In this document: piece by piece, positions 1 to 8,075 of the stretch | Numbering within the stretch: the stretch's first letter is position 1 | How the letters are laid out: every line of letters begins with the position of its first letter | From: Pseudomonadota bacterium | GTDB lineage: Bacteria; Pseudomonadota; Gammaproteobacteria; Halothiobacillales; Halothiobacillaceae | Assembly: GCA_021795795.1 (NCBI GenBank) | Contig: JAJYPA010000096.1 | Location: 1 to 20,336 of the forward strand | Length of the DNA stretch: 20,336 nt | Direction: 5' to 3' | The notes under the pieces: model-generated | Seen by the model: only the letters and a program-made list of their open reading frames with translations | Database searches by the model: none | Told to the model about the DNA's origin: nothing | Made by a program: the position numbers and the translations under genes

Positions 1-107
1 GGCAGCAGTACCGCCTGTGCCCGCCTCAGTTCTTCAGCTGTCTTCGCGCTGCGCAACAACTCTCGTGCCGCCACCACATGCTCTACTCCACCTGCCGGAC
101 GTGCCAT
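1..107 (-). CDS. IS630-like transposase, N-terminal fragment running off the window
   Basis: Reading leftwards from an ATG at 107, an open frame continues to the window edge. It encodes about 35 residues starting MARPAGGVEHVVAARELL and including ELRRAQAVLLP, which resembles the N-terminal helix-turn-helix region of IS630-family transposases (RRAQAVLLP is a frequent start of that domain). The ATG lies about 60 bp inside the point where the neighbouring glucosidase gene loses its family sequence. That is the expected spacing for an element end followed by its transposase. The family assignment rests on a short stretch and is tentative. Only the first tenth or so of a normal transposase is visible. 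Confidence 0.45.
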   Translation of the reverse strand, partial: MARPAGGVEHVVAARELLRSAKTAEELRRAQAVLL

Positions 108-169
108 GCCATGACCCCCCTGAAAAATATGGCATATTATCACTGTTTATAACGCTAATTGGAATTATA
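1..169. mobile_element. Left part of a probable IS630-type insertion sequence
   Basis: The glucosidase reading frame leaves its family sequence at about 167-171, at a TA dinucleotide. Just beyond lies an AT-rich stretch with a small inverted repeat (TAATT GG AATTA, 156-167), then a transposase-like start codon at 107. IS630/Tc1-type elements insert at TA and duplicate it, which fits. The other end and the second TA copy lie outside the window, so the exact boundary is inferred. Confidence 0.45.
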
Positions 170-1618
170 TACTTCCCATACAGCCCAGGCGTGTACCGGC
201 GGATTCACGTCGCCAAAAGCCCACTCGTAGGCGGGAATCTGGCCGTTAGGGTGCATGTACCAGACGCGAGTCATGAGCAGCAACTGCTGCTTGGCAAAGT
301 CCGCGTCGACCATGGCCAGCGCGACACAATGGAAGGCCAGATCCCATGCGGCATACCAGGGGTATTCCCACTTGTCCGGCATGGAGATGATTTCCGCATT
401 GTTCAGATGTTGCCATTCGCTGTTGCGGCCATGGCAGCGTTCTGCGGGAGGCGTAGGCATGCTGGGATCGCCTTCCAGCCACTGGCGAACGTCGAAGTAG
501 TAGAACTGCTTGCTCCAGATCATGCCGGCAAGTGCCTGACGTTGAATCTGACGGGCTTCATCATCCGCAACCTCGGCTTGCAGTTCGGCGTAATATTTGT
601 CGGCTTCGGCACGGCGCAAATCCAGGATGTGGCCAAAATCCTTGAAGGGGTGCTTGTTCAATACCCGAACGAGGCGCAGGCGAACTTCAACTTTACCGTG
701 CGCGGGTACCGTGAACGTGAAGTGTCCGGCACCCTTGGTACCATTTTGCTGCGGATTGACGGCATGGTGGTTGCCGTGGATGACGTATTCGTGGAAAGCG
801 TCTTTGAAGTAGCCTTTGTCCGCCGTGCCGTACAAACGTTGTACGTTGGTCTCGTTATCACAGAACAGCAACTCGGGCGCTTCCTCAAGATAGCAGTGAT
901 AAGTACCCAATTTAGGGTGCCGCACCACGATGCATCCCCGTTCGGTGGCGGACATTTCAGGCTTGTCCGGTTGATGCCCCCATGACCATTCGTTCCTGAA
1001 CCATATCTGCGGCAGGATGTGGAGGGGTGCGTTGTCGAGGCCTCGATTGTGTGCTGTGATCAGCATGAGAATATCGTGTGGGTCGGCCTTGGCATATTCC
1101 ACGAACACATCGAAGTAACGGTCATCGGTGAATACGCCGGTATCGATCAGCTCGAACTCCGGCATGTCCTTTCCACGCCGCCCATTTTCCTCTACCAGCC
1201 AGGCGTAGGGATACGCCTGCTGTGGGTACTTGTAGAGCATTTTCAGGTAGGAGTGGGTCGGCGTCGCATCCAGATAGTAGTAAAGCTCCTTGACGTCTTC
1301 ACCATGGTTGCCTTCACTATTGGTCAACCCGAACAGGCGCTCTTTCAGAATAGGGTCGCGCTCGTTCCACAGCGCCAGGCTGAGACATAGGTGCTGGTTG
1401 TTGTCGCTGATTCCGGCAATGCCATCCTCGCCCCAGCGATAGGCGCGACTGCGCGCGTGATCGTGGCTGAAATAGTCCCAAGCGGTGCCGTCGGCGCTGT
1501 AGTCTTCGCGCACCGTGCCCCACTGGCGTTCACTCAGGTAAGGCCCCCACAGTTGCCAGGGGGTGAGACCCGACTGTAGTTCCCGGTAGCGTCGATGTTC
1601 AGCGGTGCTGGTTTTCAT
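155..1618 (-). pseudogene. MGH1/GH63-like glucosidase, 3'-truncated by insertion
   Basis: This is the N-terminal 484 or so residues of a cytosolic glucosidase of the MGH1-like / glycoside hydrolase 63 type, normally nearly 900 residues. Recognisable parts are the [18 protein letters not shown] block (24-41), [20 protein letters not shown] (47-66), LWNERDPILKERLFGLTNSEGNHGED (83-108) and the start of the (alpha/alpha)6 barrel near [17 protein letters not shown]. The family sequence stops after VWEVY, and three foreign residues (NSN) precede the stop. Most of the catalytic barrel is therefore missing and activity is unlikely. The start at 1618 has an AAGG ribosome site 8 bp upstream. It is the last gene of the zwf-glk-tal-gnd operon, 90 bp after gnd, so it probably served to release glucose from an oligosaccharide for glucokinase. 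Glucosidase class is well supported; the natural substrate is unknown. Confidence 0.8.
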
Positions 1619-1708
1619 CTGTCTTACCTTCGTTATTATTTATTGCGGTTTGAAGTTCGTAGAGCTGATGAACATTTTCTGACAGGTATTTGCGGGGGGC
1701 GGTACGCG

Positions 1709-2716
1709 CTATTTCATGCCGTGCCCACCGAAACCATGCCGCATCGCGGTGAGCAGGCGGTTGGCGTAGTCGTCTTCATTACGCGAATTGAAGCGCGCGA
1801 ATAGCGCCGCCGACAGCACCGGAATCGGAGTGCCTGACTCCACTGCCGCGAGCGCCGTCCAGCGGCCTTCGCCGGAGTCGGCAACGCGCGGGCTGTAGTC
1901 AGCCAGGTCGGCATGGCCGTGCAGCGCCTGCGCGGAGAGATCGAGCAGCCACGAGCCCACCACGCTGCCGCGCCGCCACAATTCCGCTACAGCGGCGAGA
2001 TCGATGTCGTACTGAAAGTTCTCGGGCTTGGTCAGCGGTGCGGTTTCTGCGTCCACTGCCTGCTCCTTGCGGCCCGCGCCGGCATGGCGCAGCAGATTGA
2101 AACCCTCGGCGTAGGCGGCCATCAGGCCGTATTCGATCCCATTGTGCACCATCTTGACGAAGTGGCCGGCACCGGCGGTGCCGCAGTGCATCCAGCCTTG
2201 CTCCTCGCTGCCGGCCTCGCCTTCGCGCCCCGGCGTGCGCGGCGCGGCGTCGGCTCCCGGGGCGAGGGCAGTGAACACCGGCACGAGTTGTGCCACGGCC
2301 GATTCATCGCCACCTATCATCTGGCAATAACCGCGCTCCAGCCCCCACACGCCGCCGCTTACCCCCACGTCGAGATAACGGAGACCGTGTTCGGCGAGGT
2401 ATTGGGCGCGAACGATGTCGTCCTTGTAGTGGGAGTTGCCGCCATCGATCAGGATGTCGCCGGGCGCGAGCACGGGTGCGAGCGCGTCGATGACAGCCTG
2501 TACCGCCCCGGCGGGGACCATCAGCCAGATTTTACGCGGGGACGCCAGCCGGGAAACCAGCTCCGTCACACTGGCAGCACCGACAGCGCCCTGCTTAACC
2601 AGTGCGGCTACCGACTCGACGCTGCGGTTGTACACCACGCATTCCACGCCCGCACCCATCAGGCGGCGTGCCATATTGGCGCCCATGCGCCCTAATCCGA
2701 TCATGCCTAGCTGCAT
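1709..2716 (-). CDS. gnd: 6-phosphogluconate dehydrogenase, decarboxylating
   Basis: It oxidises and decarboxylates 6-phosphogluconate to ribulose-5-phosphate, reducing NAD(P), in the oxidative pentose phosphate pathway in the cytosol. The protein has 335 residues, the length of the short (GndA/YqeC-like) class rather than the 470-residue E. coli Gnd. Visible motifs are the Rossmann loop GLGRMGANMARRL (7-19), the substrate-binding DGGNSHYKDD (91-100), LDVGVSGGVWGLE (115-127) and the catalytic HFVKMVHNGIEYGLM with Lys188 and Asn192. It appears complete. Its ATG lies inside the last codons of tal (10 bp overlap), with AAGGAG 7 bp upstream, so the two are probably translationally coupled. The insert rich in Gly, Ala and Glu around 153-173 looks like a low-conservation loop. 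Confidence 0.93.
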   Translation of the reverse strand: MQLGMIGLGRMGANMARRLMGAGVECVVYNRSVESVAALVKQGAVGAASVTELVSRLASPRKIWLMVPAGAVQAVIDALAPVLAPGDILIDGGNSHYKDDIVRAQYLAEHGLRYLDVGVSGGVWGLERGYCQMIGGDESAVAQLVPVFTALAPGADAAPRTPGREGEAGSEEQGWMHCGTAGAGHFVKMVHNGIEYGLMAAYAEGFNLLRHAGAGRKEQAVDAETAPLTKPENFQYDIDLAAVAELWRRGSVVGSWLLDLSAQALHGHADLADYSPRVADSGEGRWTALAAVESGTPIPVLSAALFARFNSRNEDDYANRLLTAMRHGFGGHGMK

Positions 2717-3828
2717 TGCTGTTTCTCCTTGGTTTGAGCTTGGTGTACGGCATCGAGCAGCCGGTCGAAGGCTTCGTTGAACAGGCGCAGACCATCATCC
2801 AGCAAGCGCGCGGTGATCTCTTCCATGGAAATGCCCAGATGGGCGGCCAAAGCCAGCATAGCTTGAGCCTGATCCACATTTTCGGTCAGGCTGGCACGCG
2901 CGATGCCATGATCGCGGAAGGCATCCAGCGTGGCGGGTGGCACGGTGTTCACGGTGTTAGCGCCGATGAGCTCTTCGACATACCGCACGTCGCGATAAGT
3001 GGGGTCCTTCACGCCGGTACTGGCCCACAACAACCGTTGCGGGCGTGCGCCGCGTGCTGCCAGCGTCGACCAGCGGGCGCCGGAAAACAGCGCCTGATAG
3101 CGCCAGTAGGCGTGCTTGGCATTGGCAATAGCAATTTCCCCGCGTAGGGCTGCGGTTTCCCGTCCTGCCGTACGCCCCGCCAACCCGTGATCGATGATGG
3201 CATCGACGGCACTATCAATGCGGCTGACAAAAAAGCTCGCTACCGAGGCGACGCGGGCGGGGTCTCCGCCCGCCGCGACGAATCTTTCCAGTCCGCGCAG
3301 ATAGGCATGGGCGGCCTGTTCGTACACCGCCGTGGAGAACAGCAGAGTGACATTGACGTTGATGCCCTCGGCAATCAGGGTTTCGATGGCGACCATGCCC
3401 GCAGCCGTGCCTGGCACCTTGATCATGACGTTGGGTCGCGCCAGTGCCGACCACAATCGGCGCGCCTCGGCGACCGTGGCGCGGGCATCGTGAGCTAGTC
3501 GCGGCGAGACTTCGAGGCTGGCGTAACCGTCACGCCCGGAAGTGGCGTCATACACCGGTCGCAGCACATCGGCGGCGCGGCGGATGTCTTCCAGCGCCAA
3601 TTGCTCATACAGCGTTTGTGTCTCCAGTTGCGGGCTGGCAGCGATGGCCGCCGCGTAATCGTCACTTTCGGCGATGGCTTTCTCGAAAATCGCTGGGTTC
3701 GAAGTGATGCCCTTGAGGCCGTCTTCTTGGATTAATTGGGCGAGTGCACCGCTATCGACGAACTGGCGGCGCATGGTATCCACCCAGATGGATTGATCGT
3801 GGTGGGCGAGTTCAAGCAAGGGGTTCAT
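2707..3828 (-). CDS. tal: Transaldolase
   Basis: It transfers a dihydroxyacetone unit between sugar phosphates in the non-oxidative pentose phosphate pathway. Numbered from the chosen start, the protein has 373 residues and belongs to the longer transaldolase class found beside gnd. Evidence includes GITSNPAIFEKAI near residue 40, the Schiff-base lysine Lys137 in PNVMIKVPGT, and EGINVNVTLLFSTAVYEQ. The start at 3828 is preferred because AAGGA sits about 8 bp upstream. An alternative ATG at 3846 overlaps the glk stop in an ATGA arrangement and would add six residues (MKRNRI). The 3' end overlaps gnd. Its place between glucokinase and gnd ties glucose entry to pentose phosphate recycling. Confidence 0.93.
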   Translation of the reverse strand: MNPLLELAHHDQSIWVDTMRRQFVDSGALAQLIQEDGLKGITSNPAIFEKAIAESDDYAAAIAASPQLETQTLYEQLALEDIRRAADVLRPVYDATSGRDGYASLEVSPRLAHDARATVAEARRLWSALARPNVMIKVPGTAAGMVAIETLIAEGINVNVTLLFSTAVYEQAAHAYLRGLERFVAAGGDPARVASVASFFVSRIDSAVDAIIDHGLAGRTAGRETAALRGEIAIANAKHAYWRYQALFSGARWSTLAARGARPQRLLWASTGVKDPTYRDVRYVEELIGANTVNTVPPATLDAFRDHGIARASLTENVDQAQAMLALAAHLGISMEEITARLLDDGLRLFNEAFDRLLDAVHQAQTKEKQQCS

Positions 3829-3842
3829 GATGCGGTTCCTTT

Positions 3843-4859
3843 TCATGGTAAGGAGTTGCTGGCATGGTCAGCGGCACACAAGGCTGCACCCAGCAGGGCA
3901 GTCTGGTCGTTGCGGATGACGCGCACAGGAATGGTTTCCAGCAAGCCACGCATGCGTCCTTTGCCTAAAAATGCCGCCATGAATGCGCCGGTAGCTAATG
4001 CAGGCAGGATGCGCGGGGCGATGCCGCCGCCCACGTAAACGCCGCCGGTCGCCATGAGCTTCAAGGCGAGGTTGCCCGCTTCGGCACCGTACAGGCGAAC
4101 CAATAGGGTCAGAGCTTCCATGCAAGTATCATCGCGTTCCAGCAAGGCGGCCCGGGCAATGGCCGCAGCCGGGTCGCCCATGCGCATTTCATCGGCGAGC
4201 CACGGCGGCGCGTAGGCGCCCCGATAAGCGAGCAGAAAGGCATGGATATTGACCAAACCTGGGCCGGACAGCACCCGCTCCCAACTTACGTGGCCGAAAC
4301 GAGTGATCAGGTGGATCAGCAGCGCAGCTTCCAGCACATTAACGGGGCTGAAGCTGGCATGACCGCCTTCGCAGGCGAAGGGGTGATGTTGATGTCCATC
4401 CCAGAATAACCCAGCTTCACCCAAGCCTGTGCCGGCGGCGATAACAGCACGATGCCCATCGACCTGGGGTGTTCCGCGTTGCAAGGTGTCAAACTCCGCG
4501 TCATCGAGGGCGCTGATGCCCCAGGCATTGGCCTCCAGATCGTTGAGCAGGGTTGCTCTCTTGAACTTGAAGGTGTCAGCCAATACATGCGCATCCACTC
4601 GCCAGGGCAGGTTGGTCGTTTCGGCGACGCCGTTCACCACCGGGCCGGCTATGCCGAAGCAGGCATGATCGGCGTTCAATGCGTAGCTGCGGGCGAAGGC
4701 GGCGACGATTTCATCCAGTCCGGCGTAGTCTTGGCTGGGATAGGTTTCCTGCGCCAGTACCTCGACATTTCGCCCTGCTACGGCGGCGCAGGCGAGCCGT
4801 GTATGGGTGCCGCCGATATCGCCTGCCAGCACGCGGACCGGCACGTCCCAGGCAGGCAT
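3843..4859 (-). CDS. glk: Glucokinase (E. coli Glk type)
   Basis: It phosphorylates glucose with ATP to give glucose-6-phosphate, the substrate of the neighbouring Zwf. From the chosen start it has 338 residues. The N-terminal phosphate-binding motif GDIGGTHTRLA (from residue 13) is followed by CFGIAGPVVNG, LLNDLEANAWGI, the glycine loop IAAGTGLGEAGLF and CEGGHASFSP, matching the ASKHA-fold glucokinase family. The start at 4859 is chosen because GGGAG lies 9 bp upstream. The ATG at 4868 has that sequence directly against it, and the frame further upstream only overlaps zwf. The 4859 ATG lies 2 bp past the zwf stop, and the 3' end touches tal, so the genes are likely co-translated. Confidence 0.92.
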   Translation of the reverse strand: MPAWDVPVRVLAGDIGGTHTRLACAAVAGRNVEVLAQETYPSQDYAGLDEIVAAFARSYALNADHACFGIAGPVVNGVAETTNLPWRVDAHVLADTFKFKRATLLNDLEANAWGISALDDAEFDTLQRGTPQVDGHRAVIAAGTGLGEAGLFWDGHQHHPFACEGGHASFSPVNVLEAALLIHLITRFGHVSWERVLSGPGLVNIHAFLLAYRGAYAPPWLADEMRMGDPAAAIARAALLERDDTCMEALTLLVRLYGAEAGNLALKLMATGGVYVGGGIAPRILPALATGAFMAAFLGKGRMRGLLETIPVRVIRNDQTALLGAALCAADHASNSLP

Positions 4860-4860
4860 C

Positions 4861-6363
4861 TCAGACATCTCCCAACGGTTGCCAGGCACGGCCGTCGCGG
4901 GCGATGAGTCTATCCGCCGCCACCGGGCCCTGGCTGCCCGCCGGATAGGCGTAAGGCTCCGCCCCGGGCTGGTCGGCATAGGCTTCCAGGATCGGGGTAA
5001 CGAAGCGCCAGCTCAGTTCCACGCCGTCGGCGCGGGCGAACAGCAGTTGCTCGCCGCGCAGGGCTTCCAGCAGGAGGCGCTGATAGGCGGGGGGGCCGTC
5101 AGGGTGGCGATCGTGGAAGCCATAGTGCATGCGCGCCGTTTCCACCGCCATACCGGGGCCGGGCACCTTGGCGGCGAATTCCACATGCACCGATTCATTG
5201 GGCTGGATGGACAACACCAGCCGGTTCGGCGCGATCCGGCCACAGGTGTCTTCCTCGCCGAACATGCAGAAAGGAATGCTGCGAAACTGCACCACTACCT
5301 CGGCGCAACCCTGCGCCAGACGTTTGCCGGTGCGCAGGTAGAAGGGAACGCCCTGCCAGCGCCAGTTATCCACATGTACTTTAAGGGCCGCATAGGTGGG
5401 CGTGAGGGAACCGGGCGAGACCCCTTCTTCCTGATGGTAGCCAGGCATCGCGCCATTGGCGGAGGTGGCGTACTGGCCCAGCACTACGTCACGATAGACA
5501 TCCTCGCCGATCAGTGGACGCAGAGCGCGGAACACGTCCACCTTGCGATCTCGCACACGTTCGGCAGTGAAACTCAGGGGCGCTTCCATGGCAACCATTG
5601 CCAGCAATTGCAGGAGATGGTTCTGCACCATGTCGCGCAGCACGCCAGATTCCTCGTAGTAGCCGCCGCGGCTGCCCACACCGATCTGCTCGGCGGCGCT
5701 GATCTGCACGTGGTCGATGTGCTGGCGGTTCCATAGCGGCTCGAACAGGGCGTTGGCGAAGCGCAGCACCAGAATATTCTGCACCGTTTCCTTGGCCAGA
5801 TAGTGGTCTATGCGGAAAATCTGATCTTCACGGAACACGCATTGGAGGGACTGATTGAGGGTCTGGGCGCTGGCCAGGTCGTGACCAAAAGGTTTCTCGA
5901 TCAACACTCGGCTAAAAGGCCCGTCGAGGTCACCATGCACCAGTCCGGCTGCGCCCAGTTGCGCTGCAATGCCGGCATAGAGGCTCGGCAGGGTGGCGAG
6001 GAAGAACATCCGGTTGTGTTTGGTGGCATAGCGCACGTCCAGTTCGGCGATACGTGCTGCCAGCACCTGGTAGGCGCCAGCATCATTGAAGTTGCCGACC
6101 TGGTAGTGCAGCCGTGCGGCGAATGACGACCATTCCGTATCGATCACAGCCTCGCCGAAGGTGTCGCAAGCCTCGCGCATGGCCGAGCGAAATGCCCCAT
6201 CGCTCATGTCCCGGCGGGCCGTGCCCAAGATGGCGAAGGATGGGGGTAAACTACCTGCCCGATGCATGGCATAAAGCGCGGGCATCAGTTTGCGCCGGGC
6301 AAGATCCCCCACAGCGCCAAGGATGACCAACAAGCAGGGAGGAGCGGTGTTTGTATCGTCCAT
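4861..6363 (-). CDS. zwf: Glucose-6-phosphate 1-dehydrogenase
   Basis: It oxidises glucose-6-phosphate to 6-phosphogluconolactone with NAD(P), the first step of the oxidative pentose phosphate pathway. From the chosen ATG it has 500 residues, the normal length. Numbered from there, the nucleotide-binding motif GAVGDLARRK begins at 16, EKPFG at 156 and the active-site RIDHYLAKE at 184-192 with catalytic His187 (the family usually has RIDHYLGKE). The start at 6363 is chosen because GAGG lies 8 bp upstream; the longer frame would need a GTG start at 6372. This is the first gene of the minus-strand operon zwf-glk-tal-gnd-glucosidase. No lactonase gene (pgl) is found in the cluster, so lactone hydrolysis must be encoded elsewhere or be spontaneous. 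Confidence 0.94.
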   Translation of the reverse strand: MDDTNTAPPCLLVILGAVGDLARRKLMPALYAMHRAGSLPPSFAILGTARRDMSDGAFRSAMREACDTFGEAVIDTEWSSFAARLHYQVGNFNDAGAYQVLAARIAELDVRYATKHNRMFFLATLPSLYAGIAAQLGAAGLVHGDLDGPFSRVLIEKPFGHDLASAQTLNQSLQCVFREDQIFRIDHYLAKETVQNILVLRFANALFEPLWNRQHIDHVQISAAEQIGVGSRGGYYEESGVLRDMVQNHLLQLLAMVAMEAPLSFTAERVRDRKVDVFRALRPLIGEDVYRDVVLGQYATSANGAMPGYHQEEGVSPGSLTPTYAALKVHVDNWRWQGVPFYLRTGKRLAQGCAEVVVQFRSIPFCMFGEEDTCGRIAPNRLVLSIQPNESVHVEFAAKVPGPGMAVETARMHYGFHDRHPDGPPAYQRLLLEALRGEQLLFARADGVELSWRFVTPILEAYADQPGAEPYAYPAGSQGPVAADRLIARDGRAWQPLGDV

Positions 6364-6479
6364 GGAATGCACCTCAAAAAGGGATGGTTGGGTAAAGATT
6401 CGGTACCGCTATGGCGACACCAGGAATACGCACGCGAGGGATTTTGGCCTCGCAGTAACTTCACCCGGTCATGTATGTG

Positions 6480-6806
6480 TTGATCCTTGAAAAGTCCGAC
6501 AAACTCATCCTGCTGGGCTGGGGTTATTCGCCTCCAATATTGACTTGTGACGAAGCGCGACATGGTCAGGAAGTCTATTATGAAAAAGTACGATATCCGC
6601 GATCTGTCGCTGCGAGGCTGGCGTGAAGGGTTGCCCCTCATGCGCCTGCAATGCGCGGATAACTGCTTTGGTCGTACTCTGGACGATGTTGGCAGGCATG
6701 TCCGGTGTTGTCGCATAGACCGCTGTACTCCGGAGGAGGATGAACGTATTCCAATACTGTTCAGCACGCTGAGGCGATACACGATCAGGATGCTTTTATC
6801 ATTCAT
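6480..6806 (-). pseudogene. mlaC-like (Ttg2D) phospholipid-binding protein, degenerate
   Basis: Remains of a periplasmic MlaC/Ttg2D-type protein, which carries phospholipids between the outer and inner membrane. An intact start is present: ATG at 6806 with AAGGA 7 bp upstream, 31 bp after the PagL-like gene. The signal-peptide end FILLRSTAVYA and the N-terminal piece DMPANIVQSTTKAVIRALQ then lie in a different frame. The family motif MSRFVTSQYWRRITPAQQ followed by FVGLFKD returns to the first frame. Two compensating frameshifts, near 6760 and near 6590, are therefore implied, and family similarity fades after about 6480, leaving roughly the N-terminal half. No other mla genes are present. The MlaC assignment rests on the YWRxxTPAQQxEFVxLFKD pattern. 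Confidence 0.6.
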
Positions 6807-6837
6807 GATGATGTCCTTCGCACGAATGCGTATGCGA

Positions 6838-7383
6838 TCACCTCAAGGGCAATGAATAAGTGACCAGGAGTTCGTTTTCTCCCGGATTGCGCGGATAGAT
6901 GTCTCCATTGGACAAATGCCCTATTTTCAGTCCAAATCGTCCGCCGTCATCCATCTGGTAGGCCAGTCCCAACGCCAACCGGAAGAGAAACGTGCTGCCC
7001 ATATTCTTGCTGCCACCCTGACTATAGCCGCTAACGGCGGCTTCGGGCGTAAGTATCCAGCGCGGCGTCAGTGCGATGTCGGCATAAAGACCTCCGTAGC
7101 CATCGACGCCACCGTCGGTATTGGCCAGCAGCCCCACGACATAACCGATGCCATAGAGCCTGAATCCGGATTGATACTCTGCGTTGAACTCGGCCGGGGT
7201 ATGGTTGTAGCCGTCATCATTGACCGCACCAACCAGGTTGAAAACACCCGCACCCACGCTGAGATAGGGTGCGCCGCTGGGCATCAGGGTGACGGCCCCG
7301 GCCCAATGTGGCACTAGAAACAACGTAAGCACGCAGAGAATCCGTAGCCGCTGAAAACGGACAAAAAAGAACGTGTGACGCAT
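6838..7383 (-). CDS. PagL-like lipid A 3-O-deacylase (acyloxyacyl hydrolase family), copy 1
   Basis: A predicted outer-membrane beta-barrel that may remove the 3-O acyl chain of lipid A. It has 181 residues, with a signal peptide ending near Ala30 (LCVLTLFLVPHWAGA). The C-terminal motif GHLSNGDIYPRNPGENELLV matches the family's HxSN...NPG signature: His156 and Ser158 would be the catalytic pair. The acidic partner is less clear, because Glu169 and Glu171 flank the position where PagL has its Glu. The protein ends in a beta strand (VTYSLPL), as outer-membrane barrels do. The ATG at 7383 has AAGGA 7 bp upstream. A second copy lies at 15130-15681 on the other strand. An mlaC-like remnant follows it, so this locus was once a small envelope-lipid unit. 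Confidence 0.75.
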   Translation of the reverse strand: MRHTFFFVRFQRLRILCVLTLFLVPHWAGAVTLMPSGAPYLSVGAGVFNLVGAVNDDGYNHTPAEFNAEYQSGFRLYGIGYVVGLLANTDGGVDGYGGLYADIALTPRWILTPEAAVSGYSQGGSKNMGSTFLFRLALGLAYQMDDGGRFGLKIGHLSNGDIYPRNPGENELLVTYSLPLR

Positions 7384-7583
7384 AACTCCTTCCTTTGCGC
7401 GGTAAACGCATCAGGCGCCGTGCTGTTGTTACGCCGACTGCTCAGGATGGCCGACATGCTCCGGACATTCTTAGATCTAGTCATTGAGTGGTCCCAAAAT
7501 CATGTCAGCGATTCACAACTCTCAATATACCGAATGGATTCCCCGGGTTTCATAACACCGCAACACCTGAGGAAACTTCGGCA
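7384..7583. other. Intergenic region between the DsrE-like and PagL-like genes
   Basis: No reading frame here resembles a protein. The region must hold the promoter of the PagL-like gene on the minus strand, but no clear -35/-10 pair was recognised. No terminator with a U-tract was found after the DsrE-like gene either. Confidence 0.4.
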
Positions 7584-7961
7584 TTACCAGGTTAAGACGC
7601 GACGCGCAGTCGCCAGCGCAGGCAGAGCCTGGCTGGGGGTCATCAACGGTAAACTTTGGGCAAGATCGGACTCAGTCATACCGTTGAGATCGAGGGACTG
7701 CGCGCATCCGATAATGCGCACTCCATTGTCCTCTGCCAATTTCATAAAATCTGCCACACTCTTGCCGCCAGGCAGCGGAAAAATGGCTTCGGAAACGCCC
7801 TTTTTCAGTAGCTCTGTGGCAGGCCCCGTGAAATACATGATGACGCTCTGTTCCGCGGCTGCGGCAGTGGCCGCCAGAAAAAATGCCGAGGGTAACCGTT
7901 TGGGGTTCTCCGTGCCGGTGATCAAAATAATGACAAGGTCCGTTGCGGTGGATTGAGACAT
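7584..7961 (-). CDS. DsrE/DsrF-like family protein
   Basis: A 125-residue cytosolic protein of the DsrE/DsrF/DrsH-like fold. Relatives are common in sulfur oxidisers, where some carry sulfur on a cysteine; many others have no known role. It starts with a hydrophobic strand (DLVIILITGTENP) and an alanine-rich helix (FFLAATAAAAEQ). It has one cysteine, Cys86, in VRIIGCAQSLDLNG, the position of the conserved Cys in this family. The ATG at 7961 has AAAAGGAGA 7 bp upstream. It follows the DUF6789-like gene by 114 bp and may belong to the same transcript. That gap contains the inverted repeat GTAAG-TGT-CTTAC (7996-8008). A sulfur-carrier or redox-sensing role is inferred. Confidence 0.75.
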   Translation of the reverse strand: MSQSTATDLVIILITGTENPKRLPSAFFLAATAAAAEQSVIMYFTGPATELLKKGVSEAIFPLPGGKSVADFMKLAEDNGVRIIGCAQSLDLNGMTESDLAQSLPLMTPSQALPALATARRVLTW

Positions 7962-8075
7962 GATGATTCTCCTTTTCAGGGATTACAGCTACGAAGTAAG
8001 TGTCTTACACTGGCAAGCGGTTGAGCGCTGCTGAACAGGCTATCACGTCAACTGCTTTCCGGATTGAGATGGTTT

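Noticed and set aside
17..985. 322-codon plus-strand frame opposite the glucosidase
   Set aside because: The minus strand carries the conserved GH63/MGH1-like sequence; the plus frame has no family resemblance and runs across the insertion boundary.
4807..5736. 309-codon plus-strand frame opposite zwf
   Set aside because: Shadow of zwf, whose protein motifs are unambiguous on the minus strand.
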